DNA of 64,000 bases from G965261775 sp965261775 (GTDB taxonomy: Bacteria; Pseudomonadota; Gammaproteobacteria; Eutrophobiales; Eutrophobiaceae). Shown one piece after another: positions 50,901 through 58,742 of this stretch. The position numbers and the translations under genes are program-made. Position 1 is the stretch's first letter. Every line of letters starts with the position of its first letter. The stretch lies in the NCBI GenBank assembly GCA_965261775.1, contig OZ253477.1:310001-374000 (forward strand), given 5' to 3'. The notes under the pieces are model-generated. The model did not search any database. It worked only from the letters and a program-made list of their open reading frames with translations, and had not been told where the DNA came from.

Positions 50901-53315
50901 AAGAAACCTTCTAACGGTATCCACATCCCAGCTCGTGCCATCGGCAAATTCAATGGCGTTCAGCACAGAAGCGCTATTGCTGTGGAAGTGGTCCCATACG
51001 GTAATCACCTCACCGGCACTGCCAACGGTCAGAATCAAGTCGTTATTGCTACGGCTGACCGCGACATCGTTGACGGCAATGCCTTCCAGAAAGCGCAACA
51101 CATCGTTGCTCCCGGCACCGGTATCGCTGTTGATGATGATGGTGTGGCCATCGCCCGAACCGAACAGGTAGGTATCGTTACCGGTACCGCCGTCAAGGAT
51201 ATCCCAACTGCCTGCACCACCGCGCAAGGTGTCGTCGCCATCTCCCCCATAGAGCGAGTCTCGGCCATCACCGCCATTCAAGGTATCGTCGTCGTCACCG
51301 CCATACAACCCATCGTTATCGTCACCGCCATACAACCAATCGTTGCCGTCACCGCCATTCAACCTATCGTTACCGTCACCGCCATTCAAGGTATCGTTAC
51401 CCTCGCCACCGTTTATCACGTCATCGCTGGCATGACCGGTTATGGTGTCATTGCCATCGGTGCCCAGCAGTACCCTCGCTTTGACGGTATCCACATCCCA
51501 ACTCGTGCCATCGGAAAATTCAATGGCGTTCAGTTCATTATTGGCGCGGAAGTAGTTCCGTACCGTAATCACGTCACCGGCACTGCCAACGGTCAAACGC
51601 AAGTTGTCATCGCTACGGCGGGCCGTGACATCGCTGACGGCAATACCCGCCAAAAAGCTCAGCACATCGTTGCGCCCGGTAGCGGTATCGCTGTTGTTGA
51701 TGGTGGTGTTGCCGTCGCCCGAACCGAACTGGTAGGTATCGTTACCGGCATCGCCTTGGAGGATATCCCCGCTACCCGCACCACCGCGCAAGGTGTCGTC
51801 GCCATCTCCCCCATAGATGCGGTCTTGACCATCACCGCCATCCAGGGTGTCGTTACCATCATCGCCATACAACCTATCGTTACCGTGAGCACCACGCAGG
51901 GTGTCGTTGCCGGCACCCCCGCGCAAGATGTCGTTGCCATATCCCCCACGGAGGGTGTCTTGATCATCACCGCCATTCAACGTATCGTTACCGAAGTTGC
52001 CGTACAAGGTATCGTTACCGTCACCACCGGATAATGTGTCGTCACCGGCGTCACCCGACAAGGTGTCGTTACCGCCCAGGCCATTGATAACATCATCAGT
52101 TGTCGTGCCGTGGAGACTATCGTCACCTTCTGTAGCGTCGTCAGCACCCGGAATCAACCCTCTAACGGTATCCTCATCCCAGCTCGTGCCATCGGCAAAT
52201 TCAATCGCGTTCAGCACAGAAGCGCGATTGCCGTGGAAGTAGTTATGTACCGTAATCACATCACTGGCACTGCCAACGGTCAGACGCAAGTCGTTACTGC
52301 TACGGCTGACCGTGACATCGCTGACGGCAATGCCTTCCAGAAAGCGCAACACATCGTTGCGCCCGGTAGCGGTATCGCTGTTGTGGATAGTGGTGTTGCC
52401 ATCGCCCGCACCGAACAGGTAGGTATCGTTACCGGCACCGCCGTTGAGATAATCCCCATTACCAGCACCACCGCGCAAGGTGTCGTCGCCATCTCCCCCA
52501 TAGATGCGGTCTTGACCATCACCGCCATCCAGGGTGTCGTTACCATCATCGCCATACAACCTATCGTTACCGTGAGCACCACGCAGGGTGTCGTTGCCGG
52601 CACCCCCGCGCAAGATGTCGTTGCCATATCCCCCACGGAGGGTGTCTTGATCATCACCGCCATTCAACGTATCGTTACCGAAGTTGCCGTACAAGGTATC
52701 GTTACCGTCACCACCGGATAATGTGTCGTCACCGGCGTCACCCGACAAGGTGTCGTTACCGCCCAGGCCATTGATAACATCATCAGTTGTCGTGCCGTGG
52801 AGACTATCGTCACCTTCTGTAGCGTCGTCAGCACCCGGAATCAACCCTCTAACGGTATCCTCATCCCAGCTCGTGCCATCGGCAAATTCAATCGCGTTCA
52901 GCACAGAAGCGCGATTGCCGTGGAAGTAGTTATGTACCGTAATCACATCACTGGCACTGCCAACGGTCAGACGCAAGTCGTTACTGCTACGGCTGACCGT
53001 GACATCGCTGACGGCAATGCCTTCCAGAAAGCGCAACACATCGTTGCGCCCGGTAGCGGTATCGCTGTTGTGGATAGTGGTGTTGCCATCGCCCGCACCG
53101 AACAGGTAGGTATCGTTACCGGCACCGCCGTTGAGATAATCCCCATTACCAGCACCACCGCGCAAGGTGTCGTCGCCATCTCCCCCATAGATGCGGTCTT
53201 GACCATCACCGCCATCCAGGGTGTCGTCACCACCGAGGCCCTCCAGGGTATCGTTTTCGGCAGTGCCGTTGAGAGTATCGTTACCTTCAGTCCCTGTTTG
53301 TTTAGAAGAACTCAT
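47976..53315 (-). CDS. Large RTX (haemolysin-type calcium-binding repeat) protein, 1779 residues
   Basis: The ATG at 53315 follows AGGAG (9 nt). Nearly the whole protein is glycine/aspartate nonapeptides (GGxGxDxLx). These alternate with eight blocks of the type NDVLRFLEGIAVSDV...LTVGSxGEVITV...LNAIEFADGTSWD (haemolysin-type calcium-binding-related domain) and a divergent ninth block near the C-terminus. The end VQDELQSVIAAAWQTS is aliphatic and unstructured, as in type I secretion signals. No enzymatic, pore-forming or adhesion domain is seen, and there is no N-terminal signal peptide. Secretion through a type I system and calcium-dependent folding outside the cell are inferred. No T1SS genes are nearby. 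Confidence 0.92.
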   Translation of the reverse strand: MSSSKQTGTEGNDTLNGTAENDTLEGLGGDDTLDGGDGQDRIYGGDGDDTLRGGAGNGDYLNGGAGNDTYLFGAGDGNTTIHNSDTATGRNDVLRFLEGIAVSDVTVSRSSNDLRLTVGSASDVITVHNYFHGNRASVLNAIEFADGTSWDEDTVRGLIPGADDATEGDDSLHGTTTDDVINGLGGNDTLSGDAGDDTLSGGDGNDTLYGNFGNDTLNGGDDQDTLRGGYGNDILRGGAGNDTLRGAHGNDRLYGDDGNDTLDGGDGQDRIYGGDGDDTLRGGAGNGDYLNGGAGNDTYLFGAGDGNTTIHNSDTATGRNDVLRFLEGIAVSDVTVSRSSNDLRLTVGSASDVITVHNYFHGNRASVLNAIEFADGTSWDEDTVRGLIPGADDATEGDDSLHGTTTDDVINGLGGNDTLSGDAGDDTLSGGDGNDTLYGNFGNDTLNGGDDQDTLRGGYGNDILRGGAGNDTLRGAHGNDRLYGDDGNDTLDGGDGQDRIYGGDGDDTLRGGAGSGDILQGDAGNDTYQFGSGDGNTTINNSDTATGRNDVLSFLAGIAVSDVTARRSDDNLRLTVGSAGDVITVRNYFRANNELNAIEFSDGTSWDVDTVKARVLLGTDGNDTITGHASDDVINGGEGNDTLNGGDGNDRLNGGDGNDWLYGGDDNDGLYGGDDDDTLNGGDGRDSLYGGDGDDTLRGGAGSWDILDGGTGNDTYLFGSGDGHTIIINSDTGAGSNDVLRFLEGIAVNDVAVSRSNNDLILTVGSAGEVITVWDHFHSNSASVLNAIEFADGTSWDVDTVRRFLPGADDATEGNDTLYGSTTNDVINGLGGDDVLYGDAGDDTLSGGDDNDTLYGGDDNDTLNGGDGRDSLYGGDGDDTLRGGAGANDYLNGGAGNDTYLFGAGDGNTTINNHDTAAGSNDVLRFLEGIAVSDVTASRGHRNHLLLTIGSTGEVITVNNYFLQDGAGGYALNTIEFADGTSWDVDTIKGFVPDAFATKGNDILYGSTTNDVINGLGGDDVLYGYAGDDVLNGGAGKDTLYGGADNDTLRGGAGNGDYLNGGAGNDTYLFGAGDGNTTIHNCDTGSNDVLRFLAGIAASDVTARRDYDDLLLTVGSTGEVITVQNYFFDLYSASSSFTRALNAIEFADGTSWDVDTIKAMVLQGTDGDDTLRGFASDDVINGGDGIDVLYGGDGDDRLDGGAGSWNLLYGEDGDDTLDGGDGTDVLYGGDGDDTLDGGDDCDRLYGGNDDDTLDGGDGRDFLYGGDGDDVINGGAGNDDELYGEAGNDTLRGGAGSGDTLNGGAGNDTYLFGSGDGDTIIKNHDTSAGRNDVLRFLEGIAVSDVTVSRCDNSLLLTVGSAGEVITVRDHFHSRGASVLNAIEFADGTSWDVDTIKGLIPGPDDATEGNDSLQGTTADDVINGLGGNDKLYGDAGDDTLSGGDDNDTLNGGDGNDTLNGDDDNDTLNGGDGNDTLDGGDGQDTLSGENGNDTLRGGAGSWDILDGGAGNDTYLFGSGDGNTLITNHDTGAGRNDVLRFLEGIAVSDVTVSRSSTYLRLTVGSAGDVITVWNYFDDDGAGGYALNAIEFADGTSWDVDTIKAMALQGTDGNDTLTGYASDDVINGGDGNDTIRGEDGDDTLRGGADNDSLHGDAGSDTYLFGAGDGADTVYNHDTNATSVDTARFEDVSVEDLWFSRSDNHLQITVAGTDDQVTIDDWYSGADYQLDRIEVGSSSVLLNNQVEQLVTAMATYNVPSGADSVIPQNVQDELQSVIAAAWQTS
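51841..53219. repeat. Exact 687-bp tandem duplication inside the RTX gene
   Basis: Landmarks recur with a constant 687-bp period: TCCAGGGTGTCGT at 51841, 52528 and 53215, and CCATTGATAACATCATCAG at 52081 and 52768. The two full copies read as the same within my comparison. The unit is 229 codons, so the frame is kept. It is recent and could vary in copy number. Confidence 0.85.
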
Positions 53316-53512
53316 AATGTGTCACTCCTGTACTTACATGTTGAATTGATGAAAAGATTACTCTTCTCCCGATATAAACCTTGTCAATGCTTCCCTATAA
53401 AAATGTTATGTTTTTTTGTTTAAAGTTAATCGTTGATTAACTGTTTTTCTATCATGACCATAACAAATTCACCATTATTTATTCCAGTTGGGTCAAATTT
53501 AGATGAATTGCT

Positions 53513-53710
53513 TCAGGTAAAAGGGTAATAGTGAACTCCCATAAAGTCAATCGCCGAAAGCCCGGCAAAATACCCCCACTGATTTTTTATCGCACAGGCT
53601 TCAGGAATGATGTTGTCCTTATAGTCATTCCGAAAGTATTCCGAAGTCTCGGCATATTCGCTGTCAAGCAATTTGGTATGGGCCTTTTGCGTTATATTCA
53701 TATTCCTCAT
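53513..53710 (-). CDS. Small hypothetical protein upstream of the RTX gene
   Basis: 65 residues from ATG 53710; the frame opens at TTG 53767 with no better support. The sequence (MNITQKAHTKLLDSEYAETS ... QWGYFAGLSAIDFMGVHYYPFT) is Tyr-rich with an aromatic C-terminus. I recognise no family; it is not an HlyC-type acyltransferase. It lies 198 bp upstream of the RTX start on the same strand. Confidence 0.35.
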   Translation of the reverse strand: MRNMNITQKAHTKLLDSEYAETSEYFRNDYKDNIIPEACAIKNQWGYFAGLSAIDFMGVHYYPFT

Positions 53711-53880
53711 GTTTCCGCTTTCCGCGTATCGTTTCAGGCCCTTCTGAGATAAAAAACGCCGCGTCAACCCCGGAAAAATCTCCCTTAATATCCTTGATAT
53801 TAATAATCGCTATTTCAGTATAGGATATAGTCAGGCAATTTTGTGAAAAAATGATAAAAAAGGACTAATTTTTTTAACCC

Positions 53881-54171
53881 TTATGGCCCATCTCTAAAAA
53901 ACACGTCTTCGTCACGGGCCGGTTTTAGGGTGGCAACGCTTGGTTGCTGAATGATTTTCATACATTCAGCCTTGCCGGGCCAGTTCAGGCCAAGGCGTTC
54001 TTTGCCGGGGTCCACCCATTCACCCAGGGCGCGTTTAAGCTGGTCAAAGTCAATTTTTCCCTGGCTGAAGGCTTCCGGAAAAATTTGCTTAAGCTGCTCG
54101 CGTTTTTCCTCCGCGATATCCATTGATCCATGGAATTTTCGATTTGAGGTTTGAGATTTTTGATTGCTCAT
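53881..54171 (-). pseudogene. Truncated second copy of mod (N-terminal end)
   Basis: 96 codons; from MDIAEEKREQLKQIFPEAFS to ATLKPARDE it repeats the mod N-terminus at 45417 with only a few changes. It then leaves homology (DVFFRDGP) and stops. The leader SNQKSQTSNRKFHG is new. With the res remnant at 45503 it shows that an older RM copy was split. Confidence 0.85.
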
Positions 54172-54203
54172 GCCGCCCCCGCCTTTACATTTACGTGTTT
54201 TAG

Positions 54204-54378
54204 CGGAAGCAACAAAAATGCGGTCAGTTGCTTCCTGATATCATTCCGAAACCTGCTTTTCAGATACCATACCGGATTCTTTGCCGATTTCCAGCCCATA
54301 ACGGCACTCGTCCGTTTCTTCCATGGCAATGCCGGGAGTAGCGATAAGTTCTACTGTAGAGCGGACACGGCACGCTGT
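54204..54378 (-). pseudogene. Decayed third copy of the four-helix bundle gene
   Basis: The minus strand reads TACRVRSTVELIATPGIAME and then ETDECRYGLEIGKESGMVSEKQ, which aligns with ACRGRSKAEFISKLGVVLEETDECAYWLEIIMESGMLSEKQ of the gene at 41782. A stop at 54241 and further changes break it. It lies directly upstream of the mod remnant, the same neighbour order seen in the intact locus. Confidence 0.7.
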
Positions 54379-54755
54379 GGAATCCAGACCCGATCATGCC
54401 GCCGATTTTTCCCTGTCCCCGGCGACATACACGCGCCGAACAAGGCTACCGGCGAGTTGCCTTCGGTGTCGTTGTAGCGGGCTTTCAGTCCGCGTTTTTC
54501 GTCGTCGTTTCCCTTCACACCGCCCGCCGATGAAGTCAGAAAACATAATTCGCCTACGCCCGATACGCCCGCTGCGATATTTTCGTATAAGGCGCTTAAT
54601 CTATGGCTTGATTAAGCCGTTATGGCGTTTCCAGAGACTTCGACCATGTTGCGTTGAAAGCAACGAAATTATCTTTTCAATGTTATTGAATCGACCTAGT
54701 AACAGACTGTGCTGATAGCTGGATACATGTTGCCTTTGACTGGAGTCAGTGCCAT
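54379..54755. other. 377-bp stretch of decayed sequence
   Basis: The left part continues the broken four-helix gene (LVRRVYVAGDREKSAA, then a stop, resembles its GNQLVRSGTSVGANYRAA). The middle has an open but unrecognised minus-strand frame (ALYENIAAGVSGVGEL...). The right part (about 54686-54760) is a copy of the sequence at 55228-55310 that flanks the next gene pair. Confidence 0.45.
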
Positions 54756-55106
54756 TTAATACGGCACGGGCACGGGGGGGGCTATAATAAAACGTAAAAA
54801 ACTTAAGAATAGTGCGATAGCCACTTGAAATACAAGCGATAGCACGGCTATACATACACTTTTTATATAGCTGGCGTCTAGAATGAATGAAAAGCAGAGG
54901 GCTGCAATCGGTATGGAAAATACAACAGCCCATAATCTCGATGGGGTCAGGAAAACAGCTATTGCGCCGATAACCAGGAATGCTATGGCAGCAACAAGAT
55001 AAGTCAAAAAGCCTGTTCTTTTTGCATTGAAAATCCTGGCTGCAACCATAATCGGTATGATGCTAATAAGTACAACCAGCGACCCAAAAAATACAATCCA
55101 TCCCAT
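54756..55106 (-). CDS. Small integral membrane protein, copy 1 of a tandem pair
   Basis: 116 residues with four hydrophobic segments (about 3-22, 32-55, 58-75, 80-108). The start MGWIVFFGSLVVLISIIPIMVAAR follows AGGGAGGG. It shares IIPIMVAARI, ALCFSFIL-ASYIKSV and the spacing of the helices with the gene at 55329. No family recognised; the C-terminus IIAPPVPVPY is proline-rich. Confidence 0.6.
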   Translation of the reverse strand: MGWIVFFGSLVVLISIIPIMVAARIFNAKRTGFLTYLVAAIAFLVIGAIAVFLTPSRLWAVVFSIPIAALCFSFILDASYIKSVCIAVLSLVFQVAIALFLSFLRFIIAPPVPVPY

Positions 55107-55328
55107 TTTTTTGCCCTCCCTATAAATTTAATGCGCAAAAAAAATTGCTGTCACTATATTAATGGTAATGGTACCCGCGTTGGCAATCCGGGTCAAAAAA
55201 CCTGATATATTTTGGATATATTAATGTTATTGAATCGACCTGGTAACGGACTATGCTGATAGTCTGGATACAGCTTGTTGCCTTTGACTGGAGTCAGTGC
55301 CACTTACACCATTCGCTTTACAGGGGGG

Positions 55329-55655
55329 TTATAAAACGAAACCAACGCCAGCACCCAATAATAGTGCGACAGCAATTTGAAATGCAAGTGCTAGCAGAGC
55401 TATGAATACACTTTTTATATAGCTGGCGCCTAGAATGAATGAAAAGCAGAGGGCTATAATCAGTGTGGAAAATACAAAAGACAATAATTGCGACGGGATT
55501 AGGAAAATAGCTATTAAGCTGATAAACAAGGATGATATGGCAGCAATAAAACAAGCCAAAAAGCCTGTTTTTTCTGCCTTTAAAATCCTGGCTGCAACCA
55601 TAATCGGTATGATGGTAAATACAATCAGCAATACAAAAAATACAAGCAATCCCAT
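55329..55655 (-). CDS. Small integral membrane protein, copy 2 of a tandem pair
   Basis: 108 residues, the same four-helix layout as the gene at 54756 and the same ribosome site. The two genes and their downstream flanks (CTTTGACTGGAGTCAGTGCC at both) repeat with a period of about 550-570 bp, so they come from one duplication. Function unknown. Confidence 0.6.
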   Translation of the reverse strand: MGLLVFFVLLIVFTIIPIMVAARILKAEKTGFLACFIAAISSLFISLIAIFLIPSQLLSFVFSTLIIALCFSFILGASYIKSVFIALLALAFQIAVALLLGAGVGFVL

Positions 55656-56000
55656 TTTTTTGCCCTCCCTATAGATTTAATGCTCAAAACAAATCGTTGT
55701 CACTGTATTGATAATACCCGCATTGGCAATTCGTGTCAAAAAGCCTGATATATTTTTATAGTGATGTTTTTATCGGTTCCGGCACAATCTGCCGCCAAAA
55801 CAGCAGGCCATGCCCCCATATACACAGCTCATGTTAACTTGATTATCAACTCTGCTTTGTATAGAGCCAGAATAAAATCCCGCAATACAATCCGGAAGAG
55901 TTTGGAGAATGAAAGAGGTGCCCTGTCGTCTCAACCCCGATGAGGCGGTCATCAATCCCCATGATTAATCCGGGTTAAGTTGCAGATAACATTGGAAATA
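55656..56000. other. 345-bp stretch without a credible gene
   Basis: Two opposed open frames of about 60 codons overlap here (55761-55943 plus and 55770-55955 minus). Neither has a ribosome site or a recognised motif; the minus one ends in a Cys-rich MSCVYGGMACCFGGRLC. I credit neither. Confidence 0.35.
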
Positions 56001-56519
56001 TCATTGTCTTGTCTGCGAGGGGAGCAACAGGCTTGTCAATGTTGCGACCGCAATCAGTATAAAGCAAATCAGGCTCCATTCCGGGATGCTTAAATATAGA
56101 AATGTCCATTGCACTTCGGCGCATTCGCCCGAACCTCGCAGCACCCTGCCCAATGCTTCTTTGAGCGGAAAGACCGCGAGCAGATATTCCAGTCCGGGCC
56201 CGCATTCGGGGACCTGTTCAGCCGGAAGATGTTGCAGCCAGACTTGTCTGCCAGCGATGCTGGCGCCGAGCAGGGCGGTCACGGTTAATAACAGTTTGTA
56301 AATCGGGCGCATAAAATTTTCGGGATTATGGAGGGCCGCAATAAAGGCGATGGCGATAATGCCGGCAAAGACGAAGCGTTGTAATAAACAGAGCGGACAG
56401 GATTCCAGCCCTTCCACGTGTTCAAGGTAAAATCCAAAACCAAGCAACGACAGGCAAACGAGACACAACAGGACATGGAACAGTCTTGAGGTGAACAAGG
56501 TATAAATTTCAGCTCGCAT
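56001..56519 (-). CDS. dsbB: Disulfide bond formation protein DsbB
   Basis: 172 residues with four transmembrane helices. The first Cys pair is CPLC (ESCPLCLLQRFVF) and the second pair is split between PECGPGLEYLL and GSGECAEVQW, as in DsbB. It passes electrons from DsbA to quinone. It follows a small cytochrome c gene by 14 bp in an operon with an M48 protease, an unusual grouping. Confidence 0.93.
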   Translation of the reverse strand: MRAEIYTLFTSRLFHVLLCLVCLSLLGFGFYLEHVEGLESCPLCLLQRFVFAGIIAIAFIAALHNPENFMRPIYKLLLTVTALLGASIAGRQVWLQHLPAEQVPECGPGLEYLLAVFPLKEALGRVLRGSGECAEVQWTFLYLSIPEWSLICFILIAVATLTSLLLPSQTRQ

Positions 56520-56533
56520 AGTTTCTCCCGATA

Positions 56534-56809
56534 TTATTTTAGAGGTTCAAATTGATAATATTTTTCATTGAGATACGCGGTCACATCGTCCACTTCTTCC
56601 TCAAGCCACAGTAGTTCAAGCATGCGTTCACAGAAACCGACGCGTTGATGGAGCGCGTCCCGGTCACTGATCTTCCTCTCATCGCCGGTATAGAGTGCTG
56701 GCGTATGGCAACGCAAACAGTTTTCTTCGTGCAATTGCGCACCATTATCCACATCTGCCGCAAAGCCGGTTTGCGCGTATAAAAGACACAGCGCAATAGT
56801 TCTCCTCAA
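56534..56809 (-). CDS. Small periplasmic c-type cytochrome
   Basis: 91 residues from a TTG at 56809 that overlaps the stop of the M48 gene (TTGA). A short signal peptide (IALCLLYAQTGFAA) is followed by the haem motif C-L-R-C-H near residue 31. A possible axial Met lies in FCERMLELLW. One haem only. It may link to the Dsb or respiratory chain, but no partner is shown. Confidence 0.8.
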   Translation of the reverse strand: MRRTIALCLLYAQTGFAADVDNGAQLHEENCLRCHTPALYTGDERKISDRDALHQRVGFCERMLELLWLEEEVDDVTAYLNEKYYQFEPLK

Positions 56810-58062
56810 TGCGTCCCCCGTGCCAGTTTCGTTTTCAGGTGCGCAATACGGATCGGCGCCGGTGGATGCGAATCGTGAAAGGCGGAATAAAGCGGGTCGG
56901 GGGTCAGGGTGTTCGCGTTTCTTCGATAAAGGTTGACCAGTGCCGTGATCAGATTTTCAGTGCGCGTCTGGTTTGTTGCGAAATCATCCGCCTCAAATTC
57001 ATATTTACGGGTAATCATCTTGAATAGCGGCGCGACAAAGAAAGCAAAAACCGGCGCCACCAGCAGGAACAGGGTCAGTGCCATATAATCGGATGTTCCG
57101 GAAACCCCGAGCCCGTGATAAAACCAGTTCTGATCAATCAACCAGCCCAGTACGGCCAGACCGATCAGGTAGAGCACCGCCTGGAACAGGGGAAGTTTCT
57201 TGACATGGTGACGTTTGAAATGACCCAGCTCATGCGCGAGTACTGCCTCTATCTCGTCGTAATTCAGTATCTCCATCAGTGTATCAAAGAACACGATGCG
57301 CTTGTTTTTGCCAAATCCGGTGAAGTAGGCGTTTCCGTGTGTCGAACGTAATGAGCCGTTCACAACAAATATCCCCCGACTTTCAAAGCCGTTTTTATCC
57401 AGCAGCGCCGTGATCCTTTTCTGTAATTCCGGATTATCCAGGGGTATGAATTTATTGAACCAGGACGCGATAAATGTCGGATAGGCCCAGATATAGACAA
57501 ACATGAAGAGGACCAGCACTATCCAGGCATATATCCACCAGAGCGCGCCGGAGTTTGCCATGAACCATAATACAAGTACGATGATCGGCGTATTGATAAT
57601 AAAATTCACAACGGCGTTTTTCATCAGGTCCACGCAGAAGATTTTCGGCGTCATCTTGTTAAAACCGAAAGATTCTTCAATTTTGAAAATACCGTAGACT
57701 GACAAGGGCAGGGCGAGTATGGCCTGAATGAAAACTACGCTTAAAATAAAGCCGGTTCCAGTGATGATTTCAGGCAGATTGAATGTTTTCCAGATGTTGT
57801 CTAATAACTGTAGTCCGCCAGCCAGGAGCCAGATCAGTAAAAAGATCGAATCAATCACCAGACCGGCCAGACCGACCTTAACTTTGGCCGCCGTGTAATC
57901 GGCCGCCTTTTGATGTTCCTCAAGCGAGATTTTATCGCTGAAATCTATCGGCACCTGCTCTCGATTGGAGCGGATATGGCGGAGATGTCGATTGACCAGA
58001 ATCCATTGCACCATGATACCGGCGATCAGAAAAACCAGAAAAAGCAGGGTAAAGGCGTTCAT
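56806..58062 (-). CDS. M48 family metallopeptidase (Ste24/CAAX-protease-like)
   Basis: About 418 residues from ATG 58062. There are several N-terminal membrane helices, then VLAHELGHFKRHH (HExxH with zinc) around residue 275 and the third ligand Glu in RKYEFEADDFA near 345. It has the seven-helix barrel layout of Ste24-type proteases rather than the shorter HtpX. It acts in inner-membrane protein quality control or turnover. First gene of the operon with cytochrome c and dsbB, and divergent from orn. Confidence 0.92.
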   Translation of the reverse strand: MNAFTLLFLVFLIAGIMVQWILVNRHLRHIRSNREQVPIDFSDKISLEEHQKAADYTAAKVKVGLAGLVIDSIFLLIWLLAGGLQLLDNIWKTFNLPEIITGTGFILSVVFIQAILALPLSVYGIFKIEESFGFNKMTPKIFCVDLMKNAVVNFIINTPIIVLVLWFMANSGALWWIYAWIVLVLFMFVYIWAYPTFIASWFNKFIPLDNPELQKRITALLDKNGFESRGIFVVNGSLRSTHGNAYFTGFGKNKRIVFFDTLMEILNYDEIEAVLAHELGHFKRHHVKKLPLFQAVLYLIGLAVLGWLIDQNWFYHGLGVSGTSDYMALTLFLLVAPVFAFFVAPLFKMITRKYEFEADDFATNQTRTENLITALVNLYRRNANTLTPDPLYSAFHDSHPPAPIRIAHLKTKLARGTH

Positions 58063-58180
58063 GTCCAAAAGTGTCCTGTGGAATTCGATTTGTCTGTTGA
58101 TGATCGTTTAATTATTGTCATGAGCAGTCCTCATGGGATAATCTTTAATTAAGTTTGTTTATTAAACAGCCGGAGACATC

Positions 58181-58723
58181 ATGCCACAATCGGAAAATAA
58201 CCTCATCTGGATCGATTTGGAAATGACCGGGCTGAATACCGACAATGATTTTATCATTGAAATCGCCAGCATTGTCACCGACTCTCAATTGAACGTTCTG
58301 GCAGAAGGACCGGCGATCGCCATATATCAGCCGGATAAGGTGCTTGAAAAGATGGATGAATGGAATACGGAGCAACATAATCAATCGGGTCTGGTGGAAA
58401 GGGTCAGGAACAGTCCTTACGATGTTGGTGAAGCGGAACGTTTGACATTGGACTTTATACAGAAGTTCGTCCCGGCTGGAAAATCACCCATGTGTGGCAA
58501 CAGTATTTGTCAGGACAGGCGTTTTATGCACCGTCTGATGCCGGCGTTGGCGGCTTATTTTCACTATCGCAATCTGGATGTCAGCACGATAAAGGAGTTG
58601 ATGCGACGTTGGGCCCCCGGGAAAAAAGCCTATACAAAAGATTCGCTGCATCTCGCCCTTGAGGATATTCGCGACTCCATTGATGAGTTGAAGTTTTATC
58701 GGGAGCATATCTTTAAGATATAG
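58181..58723 (+). CDS. orn: Oligoribonuclease
   Basis: 180 residues. It is a 3'-5' exonuclease of the DEDDh class that degrades 2-5-nt RNA and pGpG. WIDLEMTGLNT carries the first D and E, SMCGNSIC-QDRRFMHRLMP the middle motif, and AYTKDSLHLALEDIRDS the C-terminal H...D. Confidence 0.97.
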   Translation: MPQSENNLIWIDLEMTGLNTDNDFIIEIASIVTDSQLNVLAEGPAIAIYQPDKVLEKMDEWNTEQHNQSGLVERVRNSPYDVGEAERLTLDFIQKFVPAGKSPMCGNSICQDRRFMHRLMPALAAYFHYRNLDVSTIKELMRRWAPGKKAYTKDSLHLALEDIRDSIDELKFYREHIFKI

Positions 58724-58742
58724 CCTGGATATTGTGCGCTTT

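Noticed and set aside
48030..53423. Long plus-strand frames opposite the RTX gene (up to 567 codons)
   Set aside because: They mirror the periodic codons of the RTX repeats, are full of VITAIQG-like low-complexity text and lack starts or homology.
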